Source of the DNA: Brachionus rotundiformis
Taxonomy: Eukaryota; Rotifera; Eurotatoria; Ploima; Brachionidae
Reading direction: 5' to 3'
DNA length: 64,000 bases
NCBI GenBank assembly: GCA_016802295.1
Contig: JAESIW010000154.1
Location: forward strand, 1,051,944-1,115,943
How positions within the stretch are numbered: position 1 is the first letter of the stretch; each line of letters starts with the position of its first letter. The translations under genes and the position numbers were made by a program. The notes under the pieces are model-generated. The model made no database searches, had not been told where the DNA came from, and was given only the letters and a program-made list of their open reading frames with translations. This document shows positions 24,476 through 35,796 of the stretch, one piece after another.

Positions 24476-25013
24476 CTGTTTAAACTCATTTTGTTAATAC
24501 CAAATAAAATAGAAATAATAGATCACAATTTTTTAATCAAATAAGTCAAATAAATTTTTAACAGATAATTATTCAGTGTAATTAATTGATTTTTAATATA
24601 TTATTAAATATTAGACGAAATTTCATCTTCAATGAAAAATAGATTATTTTAAAGTCTAAAAAAAGGTCTAATTAAAATTTATAATCCATAGAGACATGAT
24701 AAGGCCTAAAATAAAGGTATAATCTGTCACAATTTTTATTCAATAATTTGAAAAAAAAATAATAATATGATAATATTTAAGAATAATTTTTTAATCTATC
24801 AAAATTGATTTCATTTCACCATATTGTTTTTTAAAACAACTATTTTAATAAATGAGATAGGACAGTTGTCTAGAGATTTAATAATTTTAGAAATTTTAAA
24901 AATTTTTTCTATATGATAAATTTTGAAATGATCTTCAAAAAAAGATAGGAAGAAAAATCAATTTTTTTGGTGTTCACCAAAAAACCCGAAATTATTTTTA
25001 TAGTTTAGAAAAA
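24476..25013. other. Spacer between divergent genes; may hide a 5' exon
   Basis: The minus-strand gene ending at 22256 lacks a start codon, and this 538-base AT-rich spacer is the nearest place for it. A few short minus-strand ATG frames exist (for example near 24627) but none is convincing. It also contains the promoter of the LRR gene at 25014. Confidence 0.4.
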
Positions 25014-27476
25014 ATGTTAATAATTTTTGTCTTTTTTATAAAATTATCTTTTATTTACTCCAAAGATTTTTTCGAAATCTGCAGTAATCTCAATAAGATC
25101 GGATCATCATGTATTTTAACATGTGGTTCAGATCTGAACACTGATTTGGCAATTACCATAGCTTCTTTGGATAATTCTAGTTTACTTCCGGATGAAACAT
25201 TTCAAAATTTGTCAATCTACTCCCTTACCTTGAAGAATCAAAATCTAAGCATCGATTTTATTAAAAAAATTTCATCAGCCTTATCTATTCAAGAATTAAA
25301 CCTGAACAACATAGAAAATTTGGACCAAGTTCTTATCGACAAGGAAATAAAACTTCTAGATAGCAAAGTAAAAACAATTAGTCTCATATCTTCAGCTGAA
25401 GTTAAAGAATCTTCTTTAATTTCATATATACAAACATTTAATCAACTTGGAATAAAAATTGTGAAATTGTCTAGTGTTAGATGTTCACATGTAAATTTGG
25501 ATCTAAATTATCTTTTGAACATTACAGAACTAACATTTCTAAGAACTGAATTCAAATATTTTAAATTAACTCTGAGCATCAATATACGCGAATTTCTTTT
25601 ATTAAAATCAAGAATAGATAGACTTGAAATATCTCTATTAAATAATGAAACAAATTTAGAAGTAATTTATTTAAATGAGATTGGTTTAGGTGACATCAAT
25701 TTTCCAATATTAAAAAATTTAAAAATTTTATATATCCTTAGAAATAGATTAAAGAGAATAGATAATTCGACATTTTCGAATCTTGCATCTCTGGAAGAAT
25801 TGGAAATAAGAAGTAATCATTTAACTGAGGTAGAAGTTGGAAGCTTTTTTTATCTGAAAAAATTAAGATTTTTAAATTTAGGAGATAATTTTTTAAACGA
25901 AAGTACAAAATTGAATTTTTCAGATTCCATCAGTTATCTAGACTTGTCGAGCAATTATTTTGCCAGATTTTCTTCTATTATTAATTTAAATAGTCCGTCT
26001 TCATTAAAAACTTTATCTCTTAGCAACAATAAAATTGAGTATTTATTTATTGACTTGCCATCATTGGAAAGGATACAACTTGGTAACAACAAACTCAAAA
26101 TAATTGATTCAATAACTGGATCGGACATTGATCTTTACTCGAATACAATAATAATTTCCAAACTTGTGCTGGACAAAGTTCCAAAAATAGACTCTATTGA
26201 TCTGCCAATGAACTCAATCGACGAGGTGACCACAAACGATCTTCTAACATTTCAAAATGTCACCAAAATTAACCTGTCAAATAATTATATAAACACAATT
26301 CAATTTCCATGTTTAAAAAATCTTTATATTTTAATAATGGTTAACAATAATTTTACAATAATTAGAGAATATTTTTTTCAAAACTTAACCGAACTGGTTG
26401 AGTTAAATTTAGCTCGTAATAAAATATTTATTATAAAATATAACAGTTTTATGAATAATAAAAAACTTGAAGTTCTTGTTTTAAACAATAATCAAATAAA
26501 GTCTATTCCAGATTTAGGTAATTTGGCAAATTTGCAAGTGCTCAATTTAGATAACCAGAATGATAACAATTTCCTAGCTAATGGCTTGAAAACTTTACCA
26601 ATGAGCAAAACACATCTAAATATATCACTCAGATACAACCAATTTTCAAACATAAATCCCCATTTGTTTTGTTCAAAAAGTGTGGCAAACATGCAGATTT
26701 TTTTTGAGAATATAAACCAGTTTCCAAAGTGCATTTTCAAACAACTTATTGGTCGAAATGTATCACTTAAAATTTTCGACTTGGTCGATTGTGGAGTGAT
26801 GAAGATATTTGCTGTAAATAAGATAGTAGCTATTGATCTTAATAAGAACAGGACCATATGCCAAAGTGTTCCACAAATCGACGACTGCGATCAATTGTTT
26901 AATCTAAAATACAATTGTTCCTACAATATGGATGAGTTTGTTCATGAAATTTATCAATTAATTTCTATAGATAGAGTTAATTTAACCAATTTAATATATT
27001 GTTTTAAAAGTGAATATTTCAATCTACTTTGCTGGGTATCTATAAATACGACCAATTATGGGAGAATACTTAAAGTAAAGTTAGAATTTTTTGTTAAAAA
27101 TATGAAATTGATTGAATTTTCCGGAGGTTCAATGTTTATTTATCAGCATAGTTTGGAAACAGCTCTGGTAATTCAAAAATTAGGGGACTTTTACCACGTT
27201 TTTTTAAAGACAACTAAGTATTTTTTATCAAAAATAAGTGATGAATCAAAAAATATAAGCAAAATATCGGATAGTTTTAGAGTGGTGAAAGATTTTTTGA
27301 GAAATATCAGTTTTGAACAAGAAATAAGCAATGAACAATTGAACCTAATTGGAATGGAATTGGAAAATATATTATTCTCAAACCAAACATTTTACATTGA
27401 GTCAAAATCATACAGAAAAAATAATATAAATATTTATATTTTAGTATGTGATCTATTCATATATTTTCTACTCTAA
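25014..27476 (+). CDS. Secreted or membrane-anchored leucine-rich-repeat protein
   Basis: Single exon, 820 residues. An N-terminal signal peptide (residues 1-16, hydrophobic, ending near SFIYS) leads into a Cys-containing N-terminal segment, then roughly a dozen leucine-rich repeats between about residues 190 and 545 with the LxxLxLxxN pattern (for example LSLSNNKIEYL, INLSNNYINTI, LVLNNNQIKSI). A Cys-rich C-terminal part (~555-690) resembles an LRR cap followed by a unique region. The final 18 residues are hydrophobic with no basic tail, suggesting a GPI signal or tail anchor. There are many N-x-S/T sites. The partner is unknown; recognition or adhesion is inferred from the fold. Divergently transcribed from the unknown gene upstream. 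Confidence 0.85.
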   Translation: MLIIFVFFIKLSFIYSKDFFEICSNLNKIGSSCILTCGSDLNTDLAITIASLDNSSLLPDETFQNLSIYSLTLKNQNLSIDFIKKISSALSIQELNLNNIENLDQVLIDKEIKLLDSKVKTISLISSAEVKESSLISYIQTFNQLGIKIVKLSSVRCSHVNLDLNYLLNITELTFLRTEFKYFKLTLSINIREFLLLKSRIDRLEISLLNNETNLEVIYLNEIGLGDINFPILKNLKILYILRNRLKRIDNSTFSNLASLEELEIRSNHLTEVEVGSFFYLKKLRFLNLGDNFLNESTKLNFSDSISYLDLSSNYFARFSSIINLNSPSSLKTLSLSNNKIEYLFIDLPSLERIQLGNNKLKIIDSITGSDIDLYSNTIIISKLVLDKVPKIDSIDLPMNSIDEVTTNDLLTFQNVTKINLSNNYINTIQFPCLKNLYILIMVNNNFTIIREYFFQNLTELVELNLARNKIFIIKYNSFMNNKKLEVLVLNNNQIKSIPDLGNLANLQVLNLDNQNDNNFLANGLKTLPMSKTHLNISLRYNQFSNINPHLFCSKSVANMQIFFENINQFPKCIFKQLIGRNVSLKIFDLVDCGVMKIFAVNKIVAIDLNKNRTICQSVPQIDDCDQLFNLKYNCSYNMDEFVHEIYQLISIDRVNLTNLIYCFKSEYFNLLCWVSINTTNYGRILKVKLEFFVKNMKLIEFSGGSMFIYQHSLETALVIQKLGDFYHVFLKTTKYFLSKISDESKNISKISDSFRVVKDFLRNISFEQEISNEQLNLIGMELENILFSNQTFYIESKSYRKNNINIYILVCDLFIYFLL

Positions 27477-28349
27477 AAAAGTAATATTACTTTAATTATA
27501 AAAATAAACTTGATTAAGTCAATTGATATAATTCAAAAAACATTGGTTTACCAAGAAAAATTGTCATGGATGAAAAAATTACTTTGTCAAAAGGTTTACA
27601 TACTGTATTAATGAGAATATTTTTAAATAAAAATTAAGAAAAAATCAATTTTTAAAATAAATATTTTTTGAATTTTTTATCCGTTTAAACAAAAAATTAA
27701 AAAATAATATAAATAATTAATCTTTATAATAGAACAATTTTATTTTCATGCAAAAAAAATAAATAATATGTAAATTCCGACGAGGGGTTTTTTGGACCCT
27801 TCAAAAATATAATTTTGTCTAAAATACACCAAAAATATATTTAATTCTGCTTTTAATTTCAAACTCTACTTAAATTCAATAATTCCTTTAATTAAAAATT
27901 AATTTTTGAAGAAAAGCTGCCTTAAAGCTCTTTAACTTCTAAAAAAATGCAAATGATACCAATTCAGAAGTCTCTGATGACATTGTTAATTATTTTAAGA
28001 AGAATTATTACCTAATTCTTTCGTATGACACCGAAGAAGTCTCAGAACGATATGAGTAAGATTGAATGACTGAGAAGAGAAAAGTCTTAAAAAAGAGAAA
28101 AATTCCGGAGATAATTCATCATAAAAAATACTTTAGATATAAAAGAATAGATTCAAAAATTTAAATTTCTAATTTTGATTTTGACTATCTTTCATTCAAG
28201 TATTTTAGCTAAATAGGAAAAATTAAAAGTAAAATAAAAGAATATATTTTTTTTAGTTATTTTTCTTGGTATAATTCTAAATCATTAAGAAAAAAATAAT
28301 TACTAGTTTCATTCACTTGACCTAACCAAAATTGACAACTGATTTAAAA
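27477..28349. other. AT-rich intergenic DNA before the nested repeat
   Basis: About 870 bases with no open frame worth calling and no RNA gene recognised. It ends where similarity to the repeat at 36330 begins. Confidence 0.45.
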
Positions 28350-30173
28350 ATCAAACTAACTTAATTTATTTAACTAATTTTTTTTTTCCTTATTCACTCC
28401 TTGTGGAGCATAGGGTCATTACTTTTGATTTCCACTCAAGTCGATCTTTTGCCTCCACCCTTGCCTCTACCCATGTCATTCCCATTTCGGTGAGCTCTTT
28501 CGTGATTTTTGACCTCCATGTTACTGCTGGTCGTCCTACCTTACGTCGCACTTGCGGTGTCCATTGAAGGGCCCTTTTTGGTATCCGTGTATCTTTCATT
28601 CTAAGTACATGTCCGAGCCATCGAAGCCTTTTGTTCTCGATGCATTGACTTAATGGCTCTGATTTTGTCATTTTGAATAGGTCAGCATTCGACATTGTCT
28701 CAGGCCAGTGTATCCCGAGAATCCTCCGCAGGCTTCCAGTGTGGAAGGTGTTAAGGCTTTTTCTGTCAGATTCACTCATCCCCCAACATTCACTTCCGTA
28801 CATCAATGTTGCTTTTACCACACTGTTGTATAGTTTAAGTTTTGTTTCCTTGCTGTAGCTTTTTGATTTCCATGCTGGTCGGAGTCTAGCAAAGACACTC
28901 TTTGCTTTAGCAAGTCTATTCTTAATGTCTCTGTGTGTTCCCAAAGTAGTACTGATAGTGCTCCCTAGGTATGTGACTTCATTTACACACTCGATTTGTG
29001 TACCATCGATGGTGATCGGGGTATCTAATTTGGTGTTTATGCACATTACTTTTGTTATGGCTCCATTAACTTCGAGTCCGGTTGGTTTAGCGTTGTTCGC
29101 CAAGTCTTGCGTCTTCATATGCATATCTGCTTCTGTACTAGATATTAGCACCAGATAGTCCGCAAAGTCTAAGTCTTCAAGTTTTCCAGTTAATCCCCAT
29201 ATAACTAATAACTAAATTAGTTAAATAATTTAGTTATTAGTTATTAGTTATAACTAAATTATTATTTAGTTATTAATAACTAAATAAAAGAGAGTAAGGT
29301 GAGTTTTTTGAAAATCATCTTATTTTAGATAATTAAGAAAGTATCAAAATTTTTAATTATGATAAATTACCATCAAAATCATAACTAGGAAAGAGAATTA
29401 AATATATTTTTTAAAATATTTAACTTTCATTTATAAAATTTCAATCAGATTTCAATTAGAATCAGCTGAATTAATTAAATTAGTTGAAATAGTCAGAAGG
29501 GTATAAATAGATGGGGATGACATTTTTTACTTTTAAATTTGAATTTAAAAAAAAATTTAAATTAAATAAGATAAGTAAAATAGTTAAATTGGTTAAATTA
29601 GTTCTTATTACTTGTGTTGACCAAAGGGTATAAATAGGATGTTTTTTTGGAAGAAATCAATTCATTTTTTTTAAATTTAAAAATTTCTAAAAACTTTTTA
29701 AGTCAAAAAGCAGTCACCATAACTCTGCCGATCCGCAGGTCCCAAGCCCTGATGAAAAAAGAGGAGGGTGGTGGCAGCCACATGCATCGTATGTGTGTGT
29801 GGTCTTTCACGTAGTCTGGAGAAGAGCTGTATGGCGGGTACATAGGCCTACGGGTCTTTGTCCAAGTCTTGTCGTATGAGGGCGCCGCTGGCTTCGACCA
29901 TCTCCCAGTATAGAATCCGAAAGGAGCGAGAATCTGCTGTACAGCTGACCCTCTGCAGACAGTACGTAACTTTGGAAGCCTTAAGTTAAGACTTTTAAGT
30001 CGCTTGGTTTGTGGTTCCAAGCTAGTCTAAATAGTTGCCGAGTTCGCAGCCTTGTGCTCGGATGAGTGGCGCTGTTTATGATGAACGTCCCACTGGCTTC
30101 TTAGGGAAAGTTTGGCCGTCATAACTCTGCCAAAGCCGGTCCCAAGCCCGGTTGCGAAAAGAGGAGGGTGACA
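28350..30173 (+). mobile_element. Mobile repeat, copy A (interrupted by a LINE)
   Basis: Apart from an inserted LINE at 28378-29205, this segment aligns along its length with 36330-37250. The left part is AT-rich with small indels; the right part (29703-30173) is of much higher GC and almost identical between copies. Two TATAAATAG boxes occur at 29502 and 29629. A motif running from CATAACTCTGCC to GAGGAGGGT occurs twice (29717-29769 and 30119-30169). Similarity to the conserved 5' untranslated segments of RTE-type LINEs is from memory, so this is best read as a LINE 5' end or a non-autonomous derivative. No protein is called. Confidence 0.78.
28378..29205 (-). mobile_element. 5'-truncated LINE with reverse-transcriptase C-terminus
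   Basis: The minus-strand frame, with stop at 28390 followed by a short A run (28378-28387 as T on the + strand), encodes the C-terminal part of a LINE reverse transcriptase. Visible are LEDLDFADYL (the catalytic ADD changed to ADY), VTYLGSTIS, YGSECWG, RRILGIHWPE, RLRWLGHVLRM and the ending DRLEWKSKV. The 5' side stops abruptly at about 29205, as is typical of incomplete target-primed insertion. It lies inside mobile repeat copy A, in the opposite orientation. The RTE-like assignment rests on motif memory. The lost catalytic Asp and truncation make it inactive. Confidence 0.85.
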
Positions 30174-30284
30174 TTCAATTTTATAATTCTATTTTAATTT
30201 AAAAAAATTTGATTAATTTTTTGAAAATAAATACTAGATCAATTAAAAAGCATTTTTATTTAAAAAAAAATATTTTAAATTTGG

Positions 30285-32160
30285 TTAAATACATTTGTAT
30301 TTATAAAAAAGGATTTTATTTTTTAAGTCACAGCCGTCTGATACTGATATATCTGTGCTATTAAAGAAACATGAGTTGCTAAATTCACAATTAATCTTAA
30401 TTAATTTGGTGAAATTTTTAAAATAACAAGCCTGATTTGAATTGAGATCCAAAAATTTTGAAAAAATTGGATGATAGCCGTAAAACGCACAGTCTATACT
30501 AATTATTTTACCAGGCTCGCATGTAATATTCACATTCCAGCTATTATTAGCAACTACTTGCCAAAAAGAGCCATTCAAAGATCCACACACAAAAGTTAAC
30601 TCATTTTCTTTTTTCATTATGTCTCTGCACTTTTTATTTAAATGCTCTACTTCTTCTTCTGGCAAACAGTGGTGCTCTATTATCATTTTTTTGCCTAAAC
30701 TTGGACATGCATCTTCTGACCGATTACTGTTAGCTGTAATTAAGCAATTTGTCTTATTGTCACATAATGTTTTTACTTTCTTAAGACTTGATACTGCATA
30801 ACATTCAGTGTTGTTTGTTTGATGGTTATCTATCTCGGTAAAGCATTCGTTTGATCCAAATAGGCTTCTGTGCCCGTGAAAGGCTGAAATTATTAAAATT
30901 TTTAAGTTTTTGGGACATGAGAGGACAATACGAGAATTTTCACATATTATCTGATCATAGATTGGATAATACGAGTTTGATCTGTGAAGAGTTGGGAAAA
31001 AGTTATACAATTCAGAGCATTTGAGCTCATATGAAGATTCGCAGAATTTTATGGGCAAATTGGCTTCTTGCGTATGCTTGGATATTTCGACTATATCCAC
31101 ACATTTCCATTGTACGAGCAATATTTTGGCATAGCCAGGACACACATTTTCAAAATTTGAGCCCAAAACAAAATTAGGATCTCCTCTGAGCAAGCATTTT
31201 TGTTTGCCAGTACATGATGCTATTAATTTGGTGGTCGAGTTGCCAGAGTAGCAGTAGCTTGGTTCGGAGCCTGATTTGAAGGTTCCTTGGCAATCATAGT
31301 TGGGATCAATGCCATAAAAGCCACACAAAATTTGAATCACTTTTCCATTTGGACATTGGATATCCAAATTGGATGGCTCACACCATATGTTCTGATTATA
31401 GTCTGTTAAATTAGAACTAGGACAAACTGGTCTTAATTTGGTATCTACTTCACATTGTTTTTTTGTCACTTTTGATCTTTCATGGACACATTGATACTGA
31501 ACAACCATCTGTTTCGCTATTCCGGGACACGGATCCCCGAAAAACCGTGTCGATGCTGAAATTAAACAATAATTGGTATCATTGCATAGATGGTTAATTT
31601 TTTCCAAGGTTTCTTTATTAAAGCAAGTAAGAGAGAAATTAGAGGAAAAGTTGGTGCAAATATTTGAAGTTTGCAGGCCATAGTAGGCCGAAAGGATTCT
31701 AATTGTGTAATTTAGGGAGCAATGAAGATACACTTGACCATTGTTGCAGATAATTTGCTCTTTAATGGGCAGATTGTTCAAATATGAGTCTCCTGGAGTC
31801 AAAGCTCTTGGCTCGTAGGCCGATATTGAAGGGCATTTGTTTACTTGGCTTCTTCCGGACACATCCATGCATAGCTTTTTATGCATTTGAATTTTTACCA
31901 ATGATTTTTCTGCTGAAATAAACCATACCAACCAAATCGAGACACTCGTGACCAGAAAAATTGCCAGCACAATGGTCAAAACTTTAATCTTTGCTTGTCT
32001 TAAAATAATCAAATAGAAAATAAAGAAAAATAATACATAAATAATTTTATTATACAACAAAAAAAAGTTATTAATTTTACTTGAAAAAAATCTTTGACCA
32101 TAAAGGATCAACGGACTGGTTGCTCGACTGCTTGGTCATATTTTCTTGTGCAATTTTCAT
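30285..32160 (-). CDS. Type II membrane protein with four SUEL/Gal_lectin domains, lectin A
   Basis: Exons 32160-32081 and 31998-30285 join in phase to 597 residues. A 27-residue cytoplasmic exon leads to a membrane span (~35-55) and four extracellular domains of the sea-urchin-egg-lectin/rhamnose-binding type at about 108-197, 231-327, 378-470 and 511-596. Domain signatures are the Cys framework, AYYGLQ or AFYGYHP after strand 2, GDPCPG, and VVQYQC/LVQWKC ends. Domains 1 and 3 resemble each other, as do 2 and 4. Members of the family bind galactose or rhamnose; the usual YGR is replaced here by YG plus other residues, so sugar specificity is open. It is the most divergent of four tandem paralogs. 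Reading through the first intron gives a longer frame, but the splice fits both the phase and the paralogs. Confidence 0.88.
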
Positions 32161-33256
32161 TTTGGCTTTCCATACTAATGAATTCATTTGACTGAATGAC
32201 AAAATTAGCTTTGTTAAAAATTATTTGTTCCGTTCATTAGTTTGACCAATTTTTTTTTTATTATTATTATTAAGCACTCTTGATAAAATAATTTCATCGG
32301 CTAGTGCAAATAAATTTGATTTTCTTGTTGAATTAGTGTTTAATTTGGTTTTAATTTCAAGTAATTTAGAAAAATATGAGTCCGGTATTTTGATAGGTTT
32401 TAAAACAAAGCTCCTAAATTGTAATTAGTATTTATTTCTAGGAAATTTCACAGGTTTGAGTTTAATTTGGACAAATTAAAGCTTTTAAATCTATTAGGAA
32501 AAATATTATTTTTTTTTATTTTATTTAACATTTAGCCTTTGATTTTGTGACAAATTGTCATTAGTGTTTTATTTAACTTGTCACATCAAGTTAATAGGCT
32601 TTTTTTCTATAAGCAAAAGTAGGTAACTTAGCCAAATTGTTAGTCTAGGCAAAGGTATTGGATTTTAAAATATTCCCAGACTTGTTTATTTATCATATTG
32701 GAAATTTTAGACAAAAATGATCGCTGATTAAGTCCATAGAGCAAACGATGCACGTGATAATTTGCTTAGAAACGGTAGTTCAAATTAGGTTATTTGTTTT
32801 TTTTTTATTGAGAATTTAGAAATATGTCTATTTCAATTAATCTTTCTTATTAATAAGTCCGAATTTTAATTATTAATTTTTAAATTAAATTTCCGATTAG
32901 ATTTACTCAAGCATCAATTTGGTGCAGTTGAGAGCAAATTTTGTTTTTGACAACTGGTTATTTGCTGATCAATATGAAATTAAATGTTTGTTTTCTATCT
33001 AATAACTAATAAAAATTGTACAAATAAAAACTTTATTTATTTCCTAATTAATATTTTATTAAAAAAATATAAAAAAAAAGTATTTTAAGTCGCATTTTGG
33101 TTATTGATAAAGCTAGTTTCTAATTTTTACCTTTGAACTGTTAAGAACTGCCTATTGTAATGTTTACATTAGTACCCTTGGGCCCGTCCATCCGATACCC
33201 TCGTTAGACGTATTGGAGCAGCTATTTATGCTCCTTTCTAACTTAAACGCTCATGG
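32161..33256. other. Intergenic DNA with one GC-richer island
   Basis: No gene recognised. A segment at about 33177-33243 is markedly less AT-rich and contains a perfect hairpin (GGAGCA, eight-base loop, TGCTCC) near 33213-33232. It may be a transposon fragment adjoining the tRNA-bearing repeat. Confidence 0.4.
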
Positions 33257-33641
33257 TTAAGTTAGTTAATTAAACCAGTGATATTGACAAAGATGTCGCT
33301 ATATCACACCTATCATTTTTTGTACAAAGAAAAGATGATTTTCTTAGTAATTTATATTAACAAACAGCAAAAAATTAAATTTCTAATACAATTATTTTCT
33401 TTAAATAAAAATAAACTAAAAATATATTTATACAAATGTGTTTTGATAAAATATTAATGAAATTGCAGACACTTGGCATCACAATAAAGCACTGAGAAGG
33501 TATTGGTACTTAAACTGAAAGAAACTGATGATGTAAATGGATGCTTTGGATTATTGGGAGTTATTTTCTAGAAAAAAATTAAACAATTATTACCAAAATC
33601 ATATCTAAGGCCCGGTTAGCTCAGTTGGTTAGAGCGTCGTG
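33257..33641 (+). repeat. tRNA-bearing duplication, copy R1 (cut by assembly gap)
   Basis: These 385 bases are nearly identical to 34616-35000, with a few substitutions. The segment contains the start of the lectin-B-like last exon in antisense (carrying a stop, CAA-TAA), its intron border, and the first 32 bases of a tRNA-Ile before running into N's. The sequence after the gap begins exactly where this repeat begins, so a scaffolding artefact is possible. Confidence 0.85.
33610..33641 (+). tRNA. tRNA-Ile gene, 5' part only (gap-truncated)
   Basis: The first 32 bases are identical to the complete tRNA-Ile at 34969 and end in the anticodon stem where the N run begins. Whether the gene is complete in the genome cannot be seen. 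Confidence 0.6.
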
Positions 33642-34615
33642 NNNNNNNNNNNNNNNNNNNNNNNNNNNNNNNNNNNNNNNNNNNNNNNNNNNNNNNNNNN
33701 NNNNNNNNNNNNNNNNNNNNNNNNNNNNNNNNNNNNNNNNNNNNNNNNNNNNNNNNNNNNNNNNNNNNNNNNNNNNNNNNNNNNNNNNNNNNNNNNNNNN
33801 NNNNNNNNNNNNNNNNNNNNNNNNNNNNNNNNNNNNNNNNNNNNNNNNNNNNNNNNNNNNNNNNNNNNNNNNNNNNNNNNNNNNNNNNNNNNNNNNNNNN
33901 NNNNNNNNNNNNNNNNNNNNNNNNNNNNNNNNNNNNNNNNNNNNNNNNNNNNNNNNNNNNNNNNNNNNNNNNNNNNNNNNNNNNNNNNNNNNNNNNNNNN
34001 NNNNNNNNNNNNNNNNNNNNNNNNNNNNNNNNNNNNNNNNNNNNNNNNNNNNNNNNNNNNNNNNNNNNNNNNNNNNNNNNNNNNNNNNNNNNNNNNNNNN
34101 NNNNNNNNNNNNNNNNNNNNNNNNNNNNNNNNNNNNNNNNNNNNNNNNNNNNNNNNNNNNNNNNNNNNNNNNNNNNNNNNNNNNNNNNNNNNNNNNNNNN
34201 NNNNNNNNNNNNNNNNNNNNNNNNNNNNNNNNNNNNNNNNNNNNNNNNNNNNNNNNNNNNNNNNNNNNNNNNNNNNNNNNNNNNNNNNNNNNNNNNNNNN
34301 NNNNNNNNNNNNNNNNNNNNNNNNNNNNNNNNNNNNNNNNNNNNNNNNNNNNNNNNNNNNNNNNNNNNNNNNNNNNNNNNNNNNNNNNNNNNNNNNNNNN
34401 NNNNNNNNNNNNNNNNNNNNNNNNNNNNNNNNNNNNNNNNNNNNNNNNNNNNNNNNNNNNNNNNNNNNNNNNNNNNNNNNNNNNNNNNNNNNNNNNNNNN
34501 NNNNNNNNNNNNNNNNNNNNNNNNNNNNNNNNNNNNNNNNNNNNNNNNNNNNNNNNNNNNNNNNNNNNNNNNNNNNNNNNNNNNNNNNNNNNNNNNNNNN
34601 NNNNNNNNNNNNNNN
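33642..34615. other. Assembly gap of 974 N
   Basis: A run of undetermined bases. It is flanked on both sides by the same repeat, suggesting that the repeat broke the assembly or that two alleles were placed in series. Confidence 0.98.
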
Positions 34616-34837
34616 TTAAGTTAGTTAATTAAACCAATGATATTGACAAAGATGTCGCTATATAACACCTATCATTTTTTGTACAAAGAAAAGATGATTT
34701 TCTTAGTAAGTTATATTAACAAACAGCAAAAAATTAAATTTCTAGCACAATTATTTTCTTTAAATAAAAATAAACTAAAAATATATTTATACAAATGTGT
34801 TTTGATAAAATATTAATGAAATTGCAGACACTTGGCA

Positions 34838-35469
34838 TCACAATAAAGCACTGAGAAGGTACTGGTACTTAAACTGAAAGAAACTGATGATGTAAATGGA
34901 TGCTTTGGATGCTTGGGAGTTATTTTCTAGAAAAAAATTAAACAATTATTACCAAAATCATATCTAAGGCCCGGTTAGCTCAGTTGGTTAGAGCGTCGTG
35001 CTAATAACGCGAAGGTCGTGAGTTCGATCCTCCCACTGGGCAAATTTTTTTTTCCATATTTTAAAATCTTTTATCTTTAATTTAAAAAAATAAACAAAAA
35101 TAATCTCAAATTAAGTAAATTTTAATTTAACTAAAATGAATAACAAATTAAGAATTCTAAATATTAAAAAGTAATTATTTAATTATTGATTATCTGGTTA
35201 TTAAAATTATTAATTAAACATTATGGAAAAATTTTCCAAAATATTAATAACAATTGAATTAGTTTTAAAACAGCGGACCTTTTACCATCTGTACTTTTTA
35301 AATTGCATCATTCGTATTTTATTCAGATACGAATTGTCTTATTTATAATAAAAAGGTTTATATTACTTGATTTAGTTAATAGAAAAATCATCAAAATTGC
35401 CAGTCCGGTAATCAAGCAGGCCAAAAAAAGACCAAAGAATATTTTTGTCATTTTTTTTAAGTCTACCAT
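34838..35469 (-). pseudogene. Truncated lectin-B-like copy: membrane-anchor exon plus start of main exon
   Basis: Exon 35469-35367 encodes an anchor nearly identical to that of lectin B (KIFFGLFLACLITGLA). It keeps the GTAATA donor and joins in phase to 34926-34838, which begins KNNSQASKAS as in lectin B and then leaves homology, stopping after 63 residues in all. No lectin domain follows. It is probably a duplicated gene fragment, although splice sites and frame are intact, so an expressed anchor-only microprotein is possible. A tRNA-Ile lies in its intron on the other strand. Confidence 0.6.
34969..35042 (+). tRNA. trnI-AAU: tRNA-Ile (anticodon AAT)
   Basis: A 74-base cloverleaf. The acceptor GCCCGGT pairs with ACTGGGC, the D arm is GCTC/GAGC, the anticodon stem TCGTG/CGCGA carries loop CTAATAA (anticodon AAT), and the T arm has loop TTCGATC. 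The sequence is close to animal cytosolic tRNA-Ile(AAT). The internal A box (TAGCTCAGTTGG) and B box (GTTCGATCC) are intact, and a T run for Pol III termination follows. The T stem has one mismatch. CCA is not encoded, as expected in eukaryotes. Confidence 0.95.
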
Positions 35470-35470
35470 A

Positions 35471-35796
35471 ATGAACAGAATGATACCCTAATTAAGGAAC
35501 AGCAACAGTCAATGGTCAAATCAAATAATTGATAAATATCTACTACTACGATCAAACTAATTAAAAGTATTTAAATTATTTTATTTAATTTAAAAAAAAA
35601 AATTTAATTATTTTAAGAGACTATTTGAAAATTTTATTTTAAAATTCTAATCAATAAAGATTTAAATTATAATTTAACTTTATTATAAATTGTTAGAATC
35701 GAAACTATTTATGCTAAAAAATACTTCCAGAAAAATTTTTATATAATTAGAATTAAAAAATTAAAGGAAAAAGTTATAAAAATCAATAAATTTAAA
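35471..35796. other. Short AT-rich spacer
   Basis: A 326-base spacer between the anchor fragment on the minus strand and the small plus-strand gene. Nothing recognised. Confidence 0.4.

Larger units (their letters stand above)
34616..35470 (+). repeat. tRNA-bearing duplication, copy R2
   Basis: The left 385 bases match R1. From about 34909 to 35470 it matches 39455-40075, which in lectin B spans the start of the main exon, the intron and the membrane-anchor exon. It therefore arose by copying a piece of the lectin B gene together with the tRNA inside its intron. It lacks the reverse tRNA pseudogene present in R3. Confidence 0.88.

Noticed and set aside
29703..30020. A 105-residue minus-strand open frame occurring identically at 36774-37091
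   Set aside because: The identity follows from recent duplication of the mobile repeat. Composition is that of the GC-rich structured motif, and no family or start context supports a protein.
33625..34632. Long open frames across the N run
   Set aside because: They are artefacts of undetermined bases.
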